From the NCBI GenBank assembly GCA_017984435.1, contig JAGNZK010000007.1, positions 1 through 64,000 of the forward strand: a stretch of DNA of 64,000 nucleotides, in the 5' to 3' direction. Position numbers and translations under genes: made by a program. Positions 35,867 to 43,675 of the stretch are shown in pieces. Position 1 is the stretch's first letter; each line of letters starts with the position of its first letter. The DNA comes from Nitrosomonas sp. (lineage in GTDB: Bacteria > Pseudomonadota > Gammaproteobacteria > Burkholderiales > Nitrosomonadaceae). The notes beneath the pieces were generated by a model. It saw only the letters and a list, made by a program, of their open reading frames with translations, had not been told where the DNA came from and made no database searches.

Positions 35867-35932
35867 TCAAAAAAAGAAAAATAACCCAATCAGCAGGCTG
35901 GACAGAACCAGTACCCACCAGCGGCGTTTCAT
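35842..35932 (-). pseudogene. stub of a TVP38/TMEM64-like membrane protein
   Basis: Starting two bases after the radical SAM stop, an ATG opens a 21-codon frame with two Arg-Arg/Trp residues and a hydrophobic helix ending in Phe repeats. It stops just after a T7 run. Shifting one base within that run continues as FDLRRLSSL to a stop at 35842. A basic start, one helix and FDLxRxLS is how many TVP38 family proteins begin. The rest of the protein is absent. Alternatively a genuine 21-residue membrane peptide. Confidence 0.4.
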
Positions 35933-35934
35933 AG

Positions 35935-36882
35935 CTATCGCTTCATTTCACTGCACGAAGCGCCATATTGAAAACAACTGTAACAACGATGGTGTTTCAT
36001 ACTGACCGTCACTTGCAAGCTCTCGGCAAGTGTTTTTCCCAACACATAATCATCATCATCATCCACCAACGTACACGCATAAACCTTACATTGCCCTTCA
36101 CTTTTCACCACCATGCGACTGAATGCGCACATGAATTTCCGGCGCGTCACTTCGGTTTGATAATCCACCATACAGCTCTGCGTAATCTGCGGCGCAGTCA
36201 CTGTGATGCCAGGTGGATAAAACTCAGGAAACTCAATGCGCGGTAGATCTTCCGGCAAACCTGCGCCGCGAAAAACTTCCGCAAAACATTTGGCTACTTT
36301 ATAGGCGGGTAGGCCTGGAATCACTTGATTGGCCACCGATACGCCAAATCCCATCTCATGCAACGCGCATAAACCATCCAGCGCCATTGAGAACATGCCT
36401 TCACCGCGGCCTTTATCATGTTGCTCAGCGGAAAAATGATCCAGGCTGACACGAAAATGCAAAGCATGCGTTTGCTTACGCAATGGTTCTAACTGTGGCA
36501 AGCATTTAATCAATGGTTCGGTAGCGTTGGTCAATACCATGCCTGGACGGTGTTGCAATGTATAATTCAGGATATGCAACAGATCTTTGTTAATAAAAGG
36601 CTCGCCACCGGTAAAAGAAAATTGTTTGACGCCCAGTGTCATTGCCTCTTCAATAAATGGCACGGCATCATCAAAGCACATCAGCTGCAAACGGTCATCA
36701 CCTGGCTTGGAACCTTCCAGGCAAAAAGGGCAAGCCAAATTGCACGCAGTACCGGTATGAAACCACAATTCCTCCAAGGCATGCGAACGAATAAAGCCAC
36801 GAAGCTTTCCATCGGGGGTAACATACCACAGCTTGGAATGCGTACGTTGCTTGCCGGGTACCGGTACAGTGATAGCATCCAT
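35935..36882 (-). CDS. radical SAM enzyme with C-terminal Cys-rich (SPASM-like) end
   Basis: 315 residues from the ATG at 36882, two bases after the previous stop; a TTG at 36891 is the alternative. The radical SAM cluster is C47-x3-C51-x2-C54 (TACNLACPFC), followed by FSFTGGEPFINKDLL (GGE motif). The C-terminal ~75 residues contain about seven Cys (CMVDYQ, KFMCAF, CKVYACTLVDDD, RCYSCFQYGASC), suggesting an auxiliary iron-sulfur cluster. It looks intact while its operon partners are damaged. Arsenosugar-type clusters pair a radical SAM enzyme with an ArsM-like methyltransferase; this one does not look like standard ArsS. Substrate unknown. Confidence 0.82.
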   Translation of the reverse strand: MDAITVPVPGKQRTHSKLWYVTPDGKLRGFIRSHALEELWFHTGTACNLACPFCLEGSKPGDDRLQLMCFDDAVPFIEEAMTLGVKQFSFTGGEPFINKDLLHILNYTLQHRPGMVLTNATEPLIKCLPQLEPLRKQTHALHFRVSLDHFSAEQHDKGRGEGMFSMALDGLCALHEMGFGVSVANQVIPGLPAYKVAKCFAEVFRGAGLPEDLPRIEFPEFYPPGITVTAPQITQSCMVDYQTEVTRRKFMCAFSRMVVKSEGQCKVYACTLVDDDDDYVLGKTLAESLQVTVSMKHHRCYSCFQYGASCSEMKR

Positions 36883-36884
36883 AT

Positions 36885-37184
36885 TTAACAATGTCCGCTT
36901 TTCTGTTCGCCAGTAGTAGCATCGTTAAACGAGGTTCCCATGCCACAGCCTGGGAAAATGCCGAGATGCTGATCAAAGTTACCGCAGAAATCGAAATTAT
37001 CCGGTGCCAAGTTGATGACGCAATTGGATGCGATCACATCCACGCTGGCATCCGCTAATTCGAGTTCGTGCAACCGTTCGATATAACCTTGCAACAAGCC
37101 AACATCCGTACAGCATGCATTGGTCTGCAAATTCTGAGTACTGATCAGCATTTCGCCATAATATTTTTGTACAATCTCTTGCAT
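36885..37184 (-). CDS. miniature ArsM-like protein (three joined segments of a methyltransferase)
   Basis: 99 residues from the ATG at 37184 (GGAAA upstream). The frame joins three pieces that in ArsM-type methyltransferases are far apart: the extreme N-terminus (YYGEMLISTQNLQTNACCTD), a middle strand-helix block (LLQGYIERLHELELADASVD with VIASNCVINLAPD) and the C-terminus (FDFCGNFDQHLGIFPGCGMG). The SAM-binding motif I and most of the fold are missing, yet the frame stays open across both joints. It is expressed, if at all, with the radical SAM gene. Catalysis by SAM transfer is not expected; metal binding through the CC and C residues remains possible. Confidence 0.65.
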   Translation of the reverse strand: MQEIVQKYYGEMLISTQNLQTNACCTDVGLLQGYIERLHELELADASVDVIASNCVINLAPDNFDFCGNFDQHLGIFPGCGMGTSFNDATTGEQKSGHC

Positions 37185-37289
37185 GGTGTTTCCTATCACT
37201 GAACGACGATCATCATTATGTCACTCAGGAATCAATTTTAGAATGATAACGTGAAGCTAATTATTGGGGTGCGGCACCGCATATAAAAT

Positions 37290-37418
37290 TTAAAGCCAGT
37301 TTACGATTATGCCAAGTGCGCCACCAGCCATCGCGCTGTCCAGACTTGCTGTGAGTCGTTGTTTTCCGTTACCGAGCATAGGCCGCTTACACACAAGAAC
37401 CAATGTCGCTGCTGTCAT
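37290..37418 (-). pseudogene. N-terminal fragment of a TIGR04282-like glycosyltransferase
   Basis: From the ATG at 37418 (AAGGAA upstream) the frame reads ATLVLVCKRPMLGNGKQRL, which resembles the nucleotide-binding start of DUF2064/TIGR04282 glycosyltransferases (normally ~200 residues). It then passes into unrelated residues and stops after 42 codons. It precedes the ArsM-like and radical SAM genes on the same strand, a neighbourhood known for arsenosugar-type clusters. The rest of bases 37185-37621 holds only the ovoA upstream region. Confidence 0.45.
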
Positions 37419-37577
37419 TTCCTTGTATTTTTCCAAGTCTATTATCAAACCGAATCCCTTGATATCCACAGCCTCAAAGTGGATTGTCCTTAACATTACA
37501 TTTTCATTTTAGTTATTATCAATCAAATAATAAGGACATTTACTCGGATTAAGTATGATCAGAAAAGTCTGAGGCGT

Positions 37578-37583
37578 TATAAT
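37578..37583 (+). promoter_or_regulatory. possible -10 element of ovoA
   Basis: A perfect TATAAT 38 bases upstream of the ovoA ATG. No good -35 hexamer is found at 16-18 bases, so an activator or extended contact would be needed. Confidence 0.3.
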
Positions 37584-37621
37584 ACCGGGCAAAAAGTGAA
37601 CAATTCGTTAACTATTAAGAT

Positions 37622-39736
37622 ATGCCACAACTTTTATTTCAAAGAACACCATTACTTGACGGCGACGATGTCAATTTAAAACGTGAAGAGATACGACGTT
37701 ATTTTCACGCGACGCTGGACTGTTATGAGCAACTTTTTGAAACATTGCGTAGTGATGAAGCCTACTATAAAAAACCCATCACGCTCCGACATCCGCTGAT
37801 TTTTTATCTGGGACATACAGCCACATTTTTCGTCAACAAACTGATTCTGGCCGGACTCATTAGCGAACGCATCAATCCCAGACTGGAATCCGTTTTTGCC
37901 GTCGGTGTCGATGAAATGAGCTGGGACGATCTGGACAGCGCGCATTATGACTGGCCTACCGTGGCAGAAGTGCGTGCCTATCGCAAAACCATGCGCAATC
38001 TGGTCGACCAACTGATCACAACCATGCCGCTGACCTTGCCAATCAACTGGGAAAATCCCTGGTGGCCGATTCTGATGGGGATTGAGCATGAACGCATTCA
38101 TCTGGAAACCTCCTCCGTTCTGATTCGTCAGCATGCGCTCGACTTTGTGCAATCGCACCCGGATTGGCAACCCTGTCGCAAATCGGGAACCGCACCGCGC
38201 AATGAATTGATTCCTGTTGCAGCAGGCACCGTCACTATTGGCAAATGTAAAACCGATCAAATGCACTATGGCTGGGATAACGAGTATGGCTCGCACAGCA
38301 CCGATATCCCCGCTTTCCAAGCCAGCAAATATCTGGTCAGCAATCAGGAATTTTTACCTTTTGTCGAAGCCGATGGTTACCGCATGGAAAGTTATTGGCA
38401 GGAAGAAGGTCGTTCCTGGCAGAAATTCACTCAAGCCGACCACCCCACGTTTTGGGTAAGAAAAGGCAATGCCTGGTATTTACGGGTCATGACCGAAGAA
38501 ATACCGATGCCATGGGATTGGCCGGTCGAAGTCAATTACCATGAAGCAAAAGCATTCTGTAACTGGAAAGCCGCTACTACCGGACAACCGGTGCGATTGC
38601 CGACGGAAGACGAATGGTATCGCCTTTATGATGTCGCACAGTTAGCCGAAGTACCGTTGCATGCAGCGGCTTCCGGCAATCTGCATTTGGATCACTACGC
38701 ATCCAGTTGCCCGGTGACTGAATTTGCACACGGCGAATTTTTCGATATTACCGGCAATGTCTGGCAATGGACTGAAACGCCGACCTACCCGTTTTCAGGC
38801 TTTGACGTGCATCCGCTGTATGACGACTTCACCACACCTACTTTCGATAATCAGCACAATCTGATCAAAGGCGGTTCCTGGATTGCCTGCGGCAATGAAT
38901 CACTGCGCAGCTCGCGTTATGCATTCCGTCGGCATTTCTTCCAGCACGCCGGTTTTCGTTATGTCGTATCAGACGCACCGGCAACGCAACCGAGTTCTAA
39001 CTACGAAACCGACAAACTGCTGTCGGAATACGCCGAATTTCATTATGGCGATATCTATTTTGACGTACCCAATTTTCCCAAAGCCTTGGCGGAAATAGCC
39101 ATCGCTGCGATGGGTAACCGGCCTAAACGCACCGCCCTGGATTTGGGATGTGCATCCGGCCGTTCCACCTTCGAGCTGGCACACGAATTTGATCATGTGA
39201 CCGGCATTGATTTTTCCGCACGTTTCATCGGCCAAGGTGTGCAACTGGCACAACAAGGTATTTTGCGCTACACACTGGCGGACGAAGGTGACTTGGTATC
39301 GTACAAGGAACGCACGCTGGTTAATCTCGGACTGGATCATGTCAAGCACAAAGTCGAGTTTTACCAGGGTGATGCGTGTAACCTGAAAACTATTTTCACC
39401 GGTTACGACCTGATTCTTGCCGCCAACCTGATCGACCGCCTGTATGATCCGGCGAAACTGCTCACCAACATTCACACGCGCATCAATAGCGGCGGCTTGC
39501 TGATGATCACATCGCCCTATACCTGGTTGACCGAACACACTAAAAAAGAAGCCTGGATCGGCGGATTCAAACGCGATGGCGAGAATTTCACTACGCTGGA
39601 TGGTTTGAAAGAAATGCTGGGCAAACACTTCCGTCTGATTCAAGGCCCACAAGCGGTGCCTTTCGTCATTCGCGAAACTAAGCGGAAATTCCAGCACACA
39701 TTATCAGAAGTCACCATCTGGGAGAAAACTTCTTGA
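37622..39736 (+). CDS. ovoA: 5-histidylcysteine sulfoxide synthase / 4-mercaptohistidine N1-methyltransferase
   Basis: 704 residues, the full three-domain OvoA. The N-terminal DinB-like domain has the iron-binding HX3HXE at H156/H160/E162 (GIEHERIHLE) and an earlier His in YLGHTATFF. The central formylglycine-enzyme-like sulfatase-modifying domain has VRLPTEDEWYRLYD, DITGNVWQWTETPTYP and LIKGGSWI. The C-terminal SAM-dependent methyltransferase starts near residue 485, with motif I ALDLGCASGRS. It joins cysteine to histidine with oxygen and later methylates the thiohistidine, giving ovothiol A. No strong ribosome site is visible. Its stop overlaps the ovoB start by four bases. Confidence 0.93.
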   Translation: MPQLLFQRTPLLDGDDVNLKREEIRRYFHATLDCYEQLFETLRSDEAYYKKPITLRHPLIFYLGHTATFFVNKLILAGLISERINPRLESVFAVGVDEMSWDDLDSAHYDWPTVAEVRAYRKTMRNLVDQLITTMPLTLPINWENPWWPILMGIEHERIHLETSSVLIRQHALDFVQSHPDWQPCRKSGTAPRNELIPVAAGTVTIGKCKTDQMHYGWDNEYGSHSTDIPAFQASKYLVSNQEFLPFVEADGYRMESYWQEEGRSWQKFTQADHPTFWVRKGNAWYLRVMTEEIPMPWDWPVEVNYHEAKAFCNWKAATTGQPVRLPTEDEWYRLYDVAQLAEVPLHAAASGNLHLDHYASSCPVTEFAHGEFFDITGNVWQWTETPTYPFSGFDVHPLYDDFTTPTFDNQHNLIKGGSWIACGNESLRSSRYAFRRHFFQHAGFRYVVSDAPATQPSSNYETDKLLSEYAEFHYGDIYFDVPNFPKALAEIAIAAMGNRPKRTALDLGCASGRSTFELAHEFDHVTGIDFSARFIGQGVQLAQQGILRYTLADEGDLVSYKERTLVNLGLDHVKHKVEFYQGDACNLKTIFTGYDLILAANLIDRLYDPAKLLTNIHTRINSGGLLMITSPYTWLTEHTKKEAWIGGFKRDGENFTTLDGLKEMLGKHFRLIQGPQAVPFVIRETKRKFQHTLSEVTIWEKTS

Positions 39737-40896
39737 GTAGTGGTTTTGATTTTGACCACGAAATCAACCGCGAAGACAGTAACAGCGTCAAATACGACGG
39801 ACGACAAGCCATGTTTGGCAAAAATGACGTCATCCCGGTGTGGGTGGCGGATATGGATTTTGCTGCACCACCCGCAGTCACCCAGGCATTGGCACAACGC
39901 GCCGCCCATCCGATTTACGGCTACACGCTTTTCCCGGACAGTCTATACGATTCCCTGATCGATTGGATGCAACGGCGCCACGGCTGGTGCATACAACGTG
40001 ACTGGATCGTCATGTGCCCCGGTGTGGTACCCTCGATCAATGCTGCGGTGATGGCGTTCACGCAACCCGGCGAATCCGTCATCATCCAACCGCCTGTATA
40101 TTTCCCGTTTTTCTCCGCTGTCACCCAAACCGGCAGGAAACTGATCCAAAACCCGCTTCATCTGGAGAATGGCCGCTACACCATTGATTTTGACCATCTG
40201 GTGCAATGCGCCAAAAATGCGCAACTACTGCTACTTTGCTCACCGCACAATCCGGTCGGCAGAGTCTGGCAACCTGCTGAATTAGAGCGTCTGCTGCAAA
40301 TTGCTGAGCAACATGACTTGACCATCTTTTCCGATGAAATCCATGCCGATTTAATCTACCCTGGTAACCGACACCATACATTGGCAGCTTTCTCCGGGAA
40401 TTCCGCAAAAATCATTACCGCCGTCGCTCCGAGTAAAACATTCAACATTCCCGGATTGAATCTATCCGCGTTGATTATTCCCGACAAATCCATTCGCACC
40501 CCCATCACCCAAGTATTCAACAACTTCCACACTAGCGCATCCAATCCATTCAGCATCACCGCCTTTGAAACCGCCTACCGTGAAGGCGAGGCTTGGCTGG
40601 AAGCATTGCTGGTTTATCTACGCGACACGCGCGATGCCGTTGAAACATTTCTGACCGAGTATTTGCCGGAAATTAAAGTCATCCAAGCCGAAGGCACTTA
40701 CCTGCTCTGGCTGGATTGCCGGGCAATGAACATGACCGATGTGCAACTCAGAAAATTCTTCATCTGCGAGGCCGGTGTCGGTATGAGCCCCGGCACACTG
40801 TTTGGTACGGAAGGCAATGGGTTCATGCGGCTGAATATCGGGGCGCCGCGCCAAACGGTTTTAGGCGTGCTGGAGAGAATCAGGCAAGCAAAGTAA
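39733..40896 (+). CDS. ovoB: PLP-dependent beta-lyase of ovothiol biosynthesis (MalY/PatB family)
   Basis: 387 residues. The start is a TTG at 39733 within a TTGA overlap with ovoA, supported by GGGAG seven bases upstream. Fold-type I aminotransferase-like lyase: N-terminal VWVADMDFAAPPAV, NPVGRVW, SDEIHADLIYPG and the PLP lysine in APSKTFNIPGL; C-terminal Arg in FMRLNIGAPR. The MalY/PatB family cleaves C-S bonds. Placed directly after ovoA it fits OvoB, which splits the histidylcysteine sulfoxide to release 5-thiohistidine. A stand-alone cystathionine beta-lyase is the alternative, made unlikely by the coupling. Confidence 0.87.
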   Translation: MSSGFDFDHEINREDSNSVKYDGRQAMFGKNDVIPVWVADMDFAAPPAVTQALAQRAAHPIYGYTLFPDSLYDSLIDWMQRRHGWCIQRDWIVMCPGVVPSINAAVMAFTQPGESVIIQPPVYFPFFSAVTQTGRKLIQNPLHLENGRYTIDFDHLVQCAKNAQLLLLCSPHNPVGRVWQPAELERLLQIAEQHDLTIFSDEIHADLIYPGNRHHTLAAFSGNSAKIITAVAPSKTFNIPGLNLSALIIPDKSIRTPITQVFNNFHTSASNPFSITAFETAYREGEAWLEALLVYLRDTRDAVETFLTEYLPEIKVIQAEGTYLLWLDCRAMNMTDVQLRKFFICEAGVGMSPGTLFGTEGNGFMRLNIGAPRQTVLGVLERIRQAK

Positions 40897-41361
40897 GCAT
40901 AATTCCATACGGTCAATTAGCCTGGTAATTCGCGTGTTCTAGCTTACAGCTTATCTGAATTAAGCAAAATCAATGGGGAAAAATTCTCATGAACTTAGCC
41001 GCACCGCCAATTGGCAACTAGTACCCAACTGATCCGGTTAATGACTTGCATTCCATATTTCTCAACCGCCATTCCGTACTTCCTATTACTCTCTTAGGTA
41101 TTGAATAACCAGGAGGAATTATTGATAAAAAGAGTCTATGGAAATAACAATACTATCCTAATAAATCATAAGCTTAATCAAACCAACACACACGCTCACA
41201 ACACAAAACATTTACCCCTACTCCTAGTATCTCTCACCTATAAACATCAGCTTATCATCAGTATATTTTCTCATCAATTTCGTGACAACTTGCACTATTG
41301 AGCTCAGAAATCTTAATGCACTATATACACCATAAATGTATGTTAAATTTTAAGGAGTTGA
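40897..41361 (+). other. AT-rich intergenic region, one doubtful short ORF
   Basis: About 465 bases between ovoB and the second PEP-CTERM gene. The only suggestive item is a perfect AGGAGG at 41111-41116 followed at good spacing by a TTG at 41122 opening a 59-codon frame to 41301. The product would be rich in Asn, His, Leu and Ile and does not look like a folded protein. No riboswitch like that of the first PEP-CTERM gene was found. Confidence 0.25.
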
Positions 41362-41988
41362 ATGATGCGAAATTCTTTCCAATTGATAACAGTTTTTATC
41401 GTTATGTGGTTTAGTTTGTTATCGATATCAACTGTAAAAGCAAGTACGATTCCATATCCGGATTCTGGCACAGTAGATACCAATGTGCATACTTTCACAG
41501 CAGCAGCAACAGGCCCGATTGGTGCTTATTTCTATGGCGGCACAGCAGCTTACACCAATACATTGTCATTATTGGTCAATGGCGTAATAACGCCGGAATC
41601 GTCTATCGGGTTATTAAACAATCACACTTCGAATTTAGGCGATTTTGTCATTCTGGGATATGCGAGTGCGGGGGATGTGCTGACATTTCAACTGAATGTC
41701 TCCAATACTGGGAAAACTTGGTATTCAGACGAATCATTAAATGTTGATGGGGTCAATCATACTTACTCTACCGCATTTTCTGGAGATGCTACGCATAGTA
41801 TTCCCGGTGGAACATACGTAGGGTTTGAAGATCTGTATGGTGGCGGAGATTTAGACTATGACGATGAATCGTTCGTATTCACAAATATCAGTCATATCAG
41901 TCCCATCCCGGAACCGGAAACCCATGCTATGTTGCTGGTAGGACTAGGATTGGTGGCTTTTACGGTACGCCGCAGAAAAATCACATAG
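41362..41988 (+). CDS. PEP-CTERM protein with DUF4114-like domain
   Basis: 208 residues. AAGGAG precedes two adjacent ATGs (41362 and 41365). Signal peptide to about residue 27 (LLSISTVKAS). The mature domain ends with GTYVGFEDLYGGGDLDYDDESFVF, the acidic calcium-binding-like DUF4114 signature, and directly abuts the exosortase tail IPEPETHAMLLVGLGLVAFTVRRRK. Expected to be exported, cut by exosortase and released or surface-held. The gene stands alone and is AT-richer than the surroundings. Confidence 0.87.
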   Translation: MMRNSFQLITVFIVMWFSLLSISTVKASTIPYPDSGTVDTNVHTFTAAATGPIGAYFYGGTAAYTNTLSLLVNGVITPESSIGLLNNHTSNLGDFVILGYASAGDVLTFQLNVSNTGKTWYSDESLNVDGVNHTYSTAFSGDATHSIPGGTYVGFEDLYGGGDLDYDDESFVFTNISHISPIPEPETHAMLLVGLGLVAFTVRRRKIT

Positions 41989-42071
41989 AAAATTTATCTA
42001 CTCAATTCTATTCCGCAGTACCGCATAGAATGGAATATTGAACTATCCCAAATCCAATCGGATAGAAAGAG

Positions 42072-42106
42072 ATAAGACAGAATGTATTTCATCCATTCTG
42101 TCTTAT
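42072..42106. terminator. strong hairpin after the second PEP-CTERM gene
   Basis: Perfect 13-bp stem (42072-42084 with 42094-42106) and 9-base loop, about 85 bases past the stop codon. No long T run follows on either strand, so transcript-end or processing signal are both possible. The rest of 41989-42357 shows no convincing gene; a 90-codon minus-strand frame covers it but reads as noise. Confidence 0.55.
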
Positions 42107-42357
42107 TGAATCCTGTAAATCCATATAATCTACCTCTCAAGTAGCTTTCTGCACGAGTATTGAACATACCATCCGGAAAATAATATACAGCGGAGAACTT
42201 GACCTGCTTGGGTCGTTTATATACGATGCAGAAACAAAACAGCACTAGCGTCCTGTTCCAGACCATTCTTCTGTATTCTCTTACAATCTTCTATCACCTT
42301 GATGAACTCACTGATAATCAGGAATTCTTGTGATGTCATTACTTAAAGGATATACGC

Positions 42358-43263
42358 ATGTCTACAGCTATCACTTGGCCGGCAAAATCCAGAGAACTGC
42401 ACAGCCATCACTTCGATTCGACGATCTGGAATGATTTCCAGTTTCGGCCTGACGACATCATTATTGCGACATATGCCAAATCAGGTACCACTTGGATGCA
42501 GCAAATCGTGGCGCAAATGATGTTTAACGGCAATCCCGATCTGGCTGTAGCGGAAATGTCGCCATGGTTGGATCTGCGCGTACCACCCAAAAATGTGAAA
42601 TTACCATTGGTGGAAGCACAAACACACCGCAGAATTCTAAAAACACATCTACCGGTCGATGCACTGGTGTATTCGCCCAAGGCTAAGTATATCTACATCG
42701 GCCGCGATGGCCGGGATGTGATGTGGAGTATGTATAACCATCACGCCAACGGTAACCAAGCCTATTATGAGGCATTGAACGATACACCGGGCCGGGTTGG
42801 TCCGCCGCTGTTGCCGCCGCCAGCCGACATTCGTCAATATTGGTTAGAATGGATGGACAAGGATGGCTATCCTTTCTGGTCATTCTGGGAAAATATTCGC
42901 TCCTGGTGGCAAATTCGTGAATTGCCGAATCTCCTGCTCATTCACTTCAACGACCTCAAACGCGATATGCCGGGAGAAATGCGCCGGATCGCCCGCTTCC
43001 TCGATATCCCCATTGATGAAACCAGATGGCCTGATATCGTCGAATATTGTACGTTTGACTGGATGAAACAAAACGCCACGAAAAGCGTACCGCTAGGCGG
43101 TGCATTCTGGGATGGCGGCGCCGAAACATTTATCAACAAAGGGGTCAATGGCCGCTGGGCGGACACATTGACCGCAGTCGATATAGCTGAATATGAAGCG
43201 CGTACTGTGCACGAATTGGGACCTGAGTGCGCTCACTGGCTTGCCGGTAAACACGGCGCCTGA
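42358..43263 (+). CDS. PAPS-dependent sulfotransferase
   Basis: 301 residues, cytosolic sulfotransferase-1 fold. The 5'-phosphosulfate loop is TYAKSGTTWMQQ (near residue 38), the catalytic His lies in ILKTHLPVDAL, the 3'-phosphate-binding segment is GRDGRDVMWSMYNH, and the C-terminal loop FINKGVNGRWADTL stands for the RKGxxGxWK motif. Transfers sulfate from PAPS to a hydroxyl or amine acceptor that cannot be predicted. It has an ATG after AAAGGATA and its own strong terminator, so it is probably monocistronic. Confidence 0.87.
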   Translation: MSTAITWPAKSRELHSHHFDSTIWNDFQFRPDDIIIATYAKSGTTWMQQIVAQMMFNGNPDLAVAEMSPWLDLRVPPKNVKLPLVEAQTHRRILKTHLPVDALVYSPKAKYIYIGRDGRDVMWSMYNHHANGNQAYYEALNDTPGRVGPPLLPPPADIRQYWLEWMDKDGYPFWSFWENIRSWWQIRELPNLLLIHFNDLKRDMPGEMRRIARFLDIPIDETRWPDIVEYCTFDWMKQNATKSVPLGGAFWDGGAETFINKGVNGRWADTLTAVDIAEYEARTVHELGPECAHWLAGKHGA

Positions 43264-43285
43264 AGGCCACAGAACCGAAATTCAG

Positions 43286-43321
43286 AAACAAAAAAACCGC
43301 CTTCAGGCGGTTTTTTTGTTT
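43286..43321. terminator. intrinsic terminator, 16-bp stem, usable on both strands
   Basis: AAACAAAAAAACCGCC (43286-43301) pairs perfectly with 43306-43321 around a TTCA loop, giving a GC-rich top and A/T-run flanks. It lies between the sulfotransferase and the convergent small lipoprotein gene. Confidence 0.92.
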
Positions 43322-43370
43322 CATTGACTAATGAAATAATATTATTTTTGCTATTTATTCTATGTAACTA

Positions 43371-43553
43371 TTAATGCCCTGGTTTACTGGTACCGCCAAA
43401 TGGACGTGGATCCTGTCCTTCCTTGAGACATTCACCATTACCACCTACTCCAAACTTACAGTCATCTGCACTAGCATTTGGATCGCCCATATTAGCATTT
43501 GAGCAAGCAGCTAAGAATACTACTAAAGTTGCGGCAAAAATTGATAATTTCAT
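43371..43553 (-). CDS. 60-residue small lipoprotein
   Basis: Start at the ATG 43553 with AAAAGGAA upstream (a GTG three bases earlier is also in frame). Signal peptide with lipobox LAAC near residue 17. The ~43-residue mature peptide has two further Cys (DDCKFGVGGNGECLKEG), which could form a disulfide, and a Gly/Pro/Lys-rich end. Size and composition resemble entericidin-like or other short envelope lipoproteins, but no family is certain. Confidence 0.65.
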   Translation of the reverse strand: MKLSIFAATLVVFLAACSNANMGDPNASADDCKFGVGGNGECLKEGQDPRPFGGTSKPGH

Positions 43554-43675
43554 CACTTAGAATTCCTTTTTTAAATTGATCATCATTTCTTAATGAGTTT
43601 TGAGTATATAACGAAACTGACCAAATACTCAAGCGCATAGCCTATCTGCATCACGCTAATTTGTGTCAGCAATTT

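Noticed and set aside
36882-36891. TTG start for the radical SAM enzyme overlapping the ArsM-like gene
   Set aside because: An ATG two bases after the upstream stop fits translational coupling and a standard start better.
41122-41301. 59-codon TTG frame after a perfect AGGAGG
   Set aside because: The ribosome site is good but the residue composition is AT-driven (Asn/His/Ile) and no homology is apparent; kept only as a note in the intergenic entry.
41994-42266. 90-codon minus-strand frame after the second PEP-CTERM gene
   Set aside because: No ribosome site, no family likeness, and it contains the 13-bp hairpin at 42072-42106; reads as chance frame.
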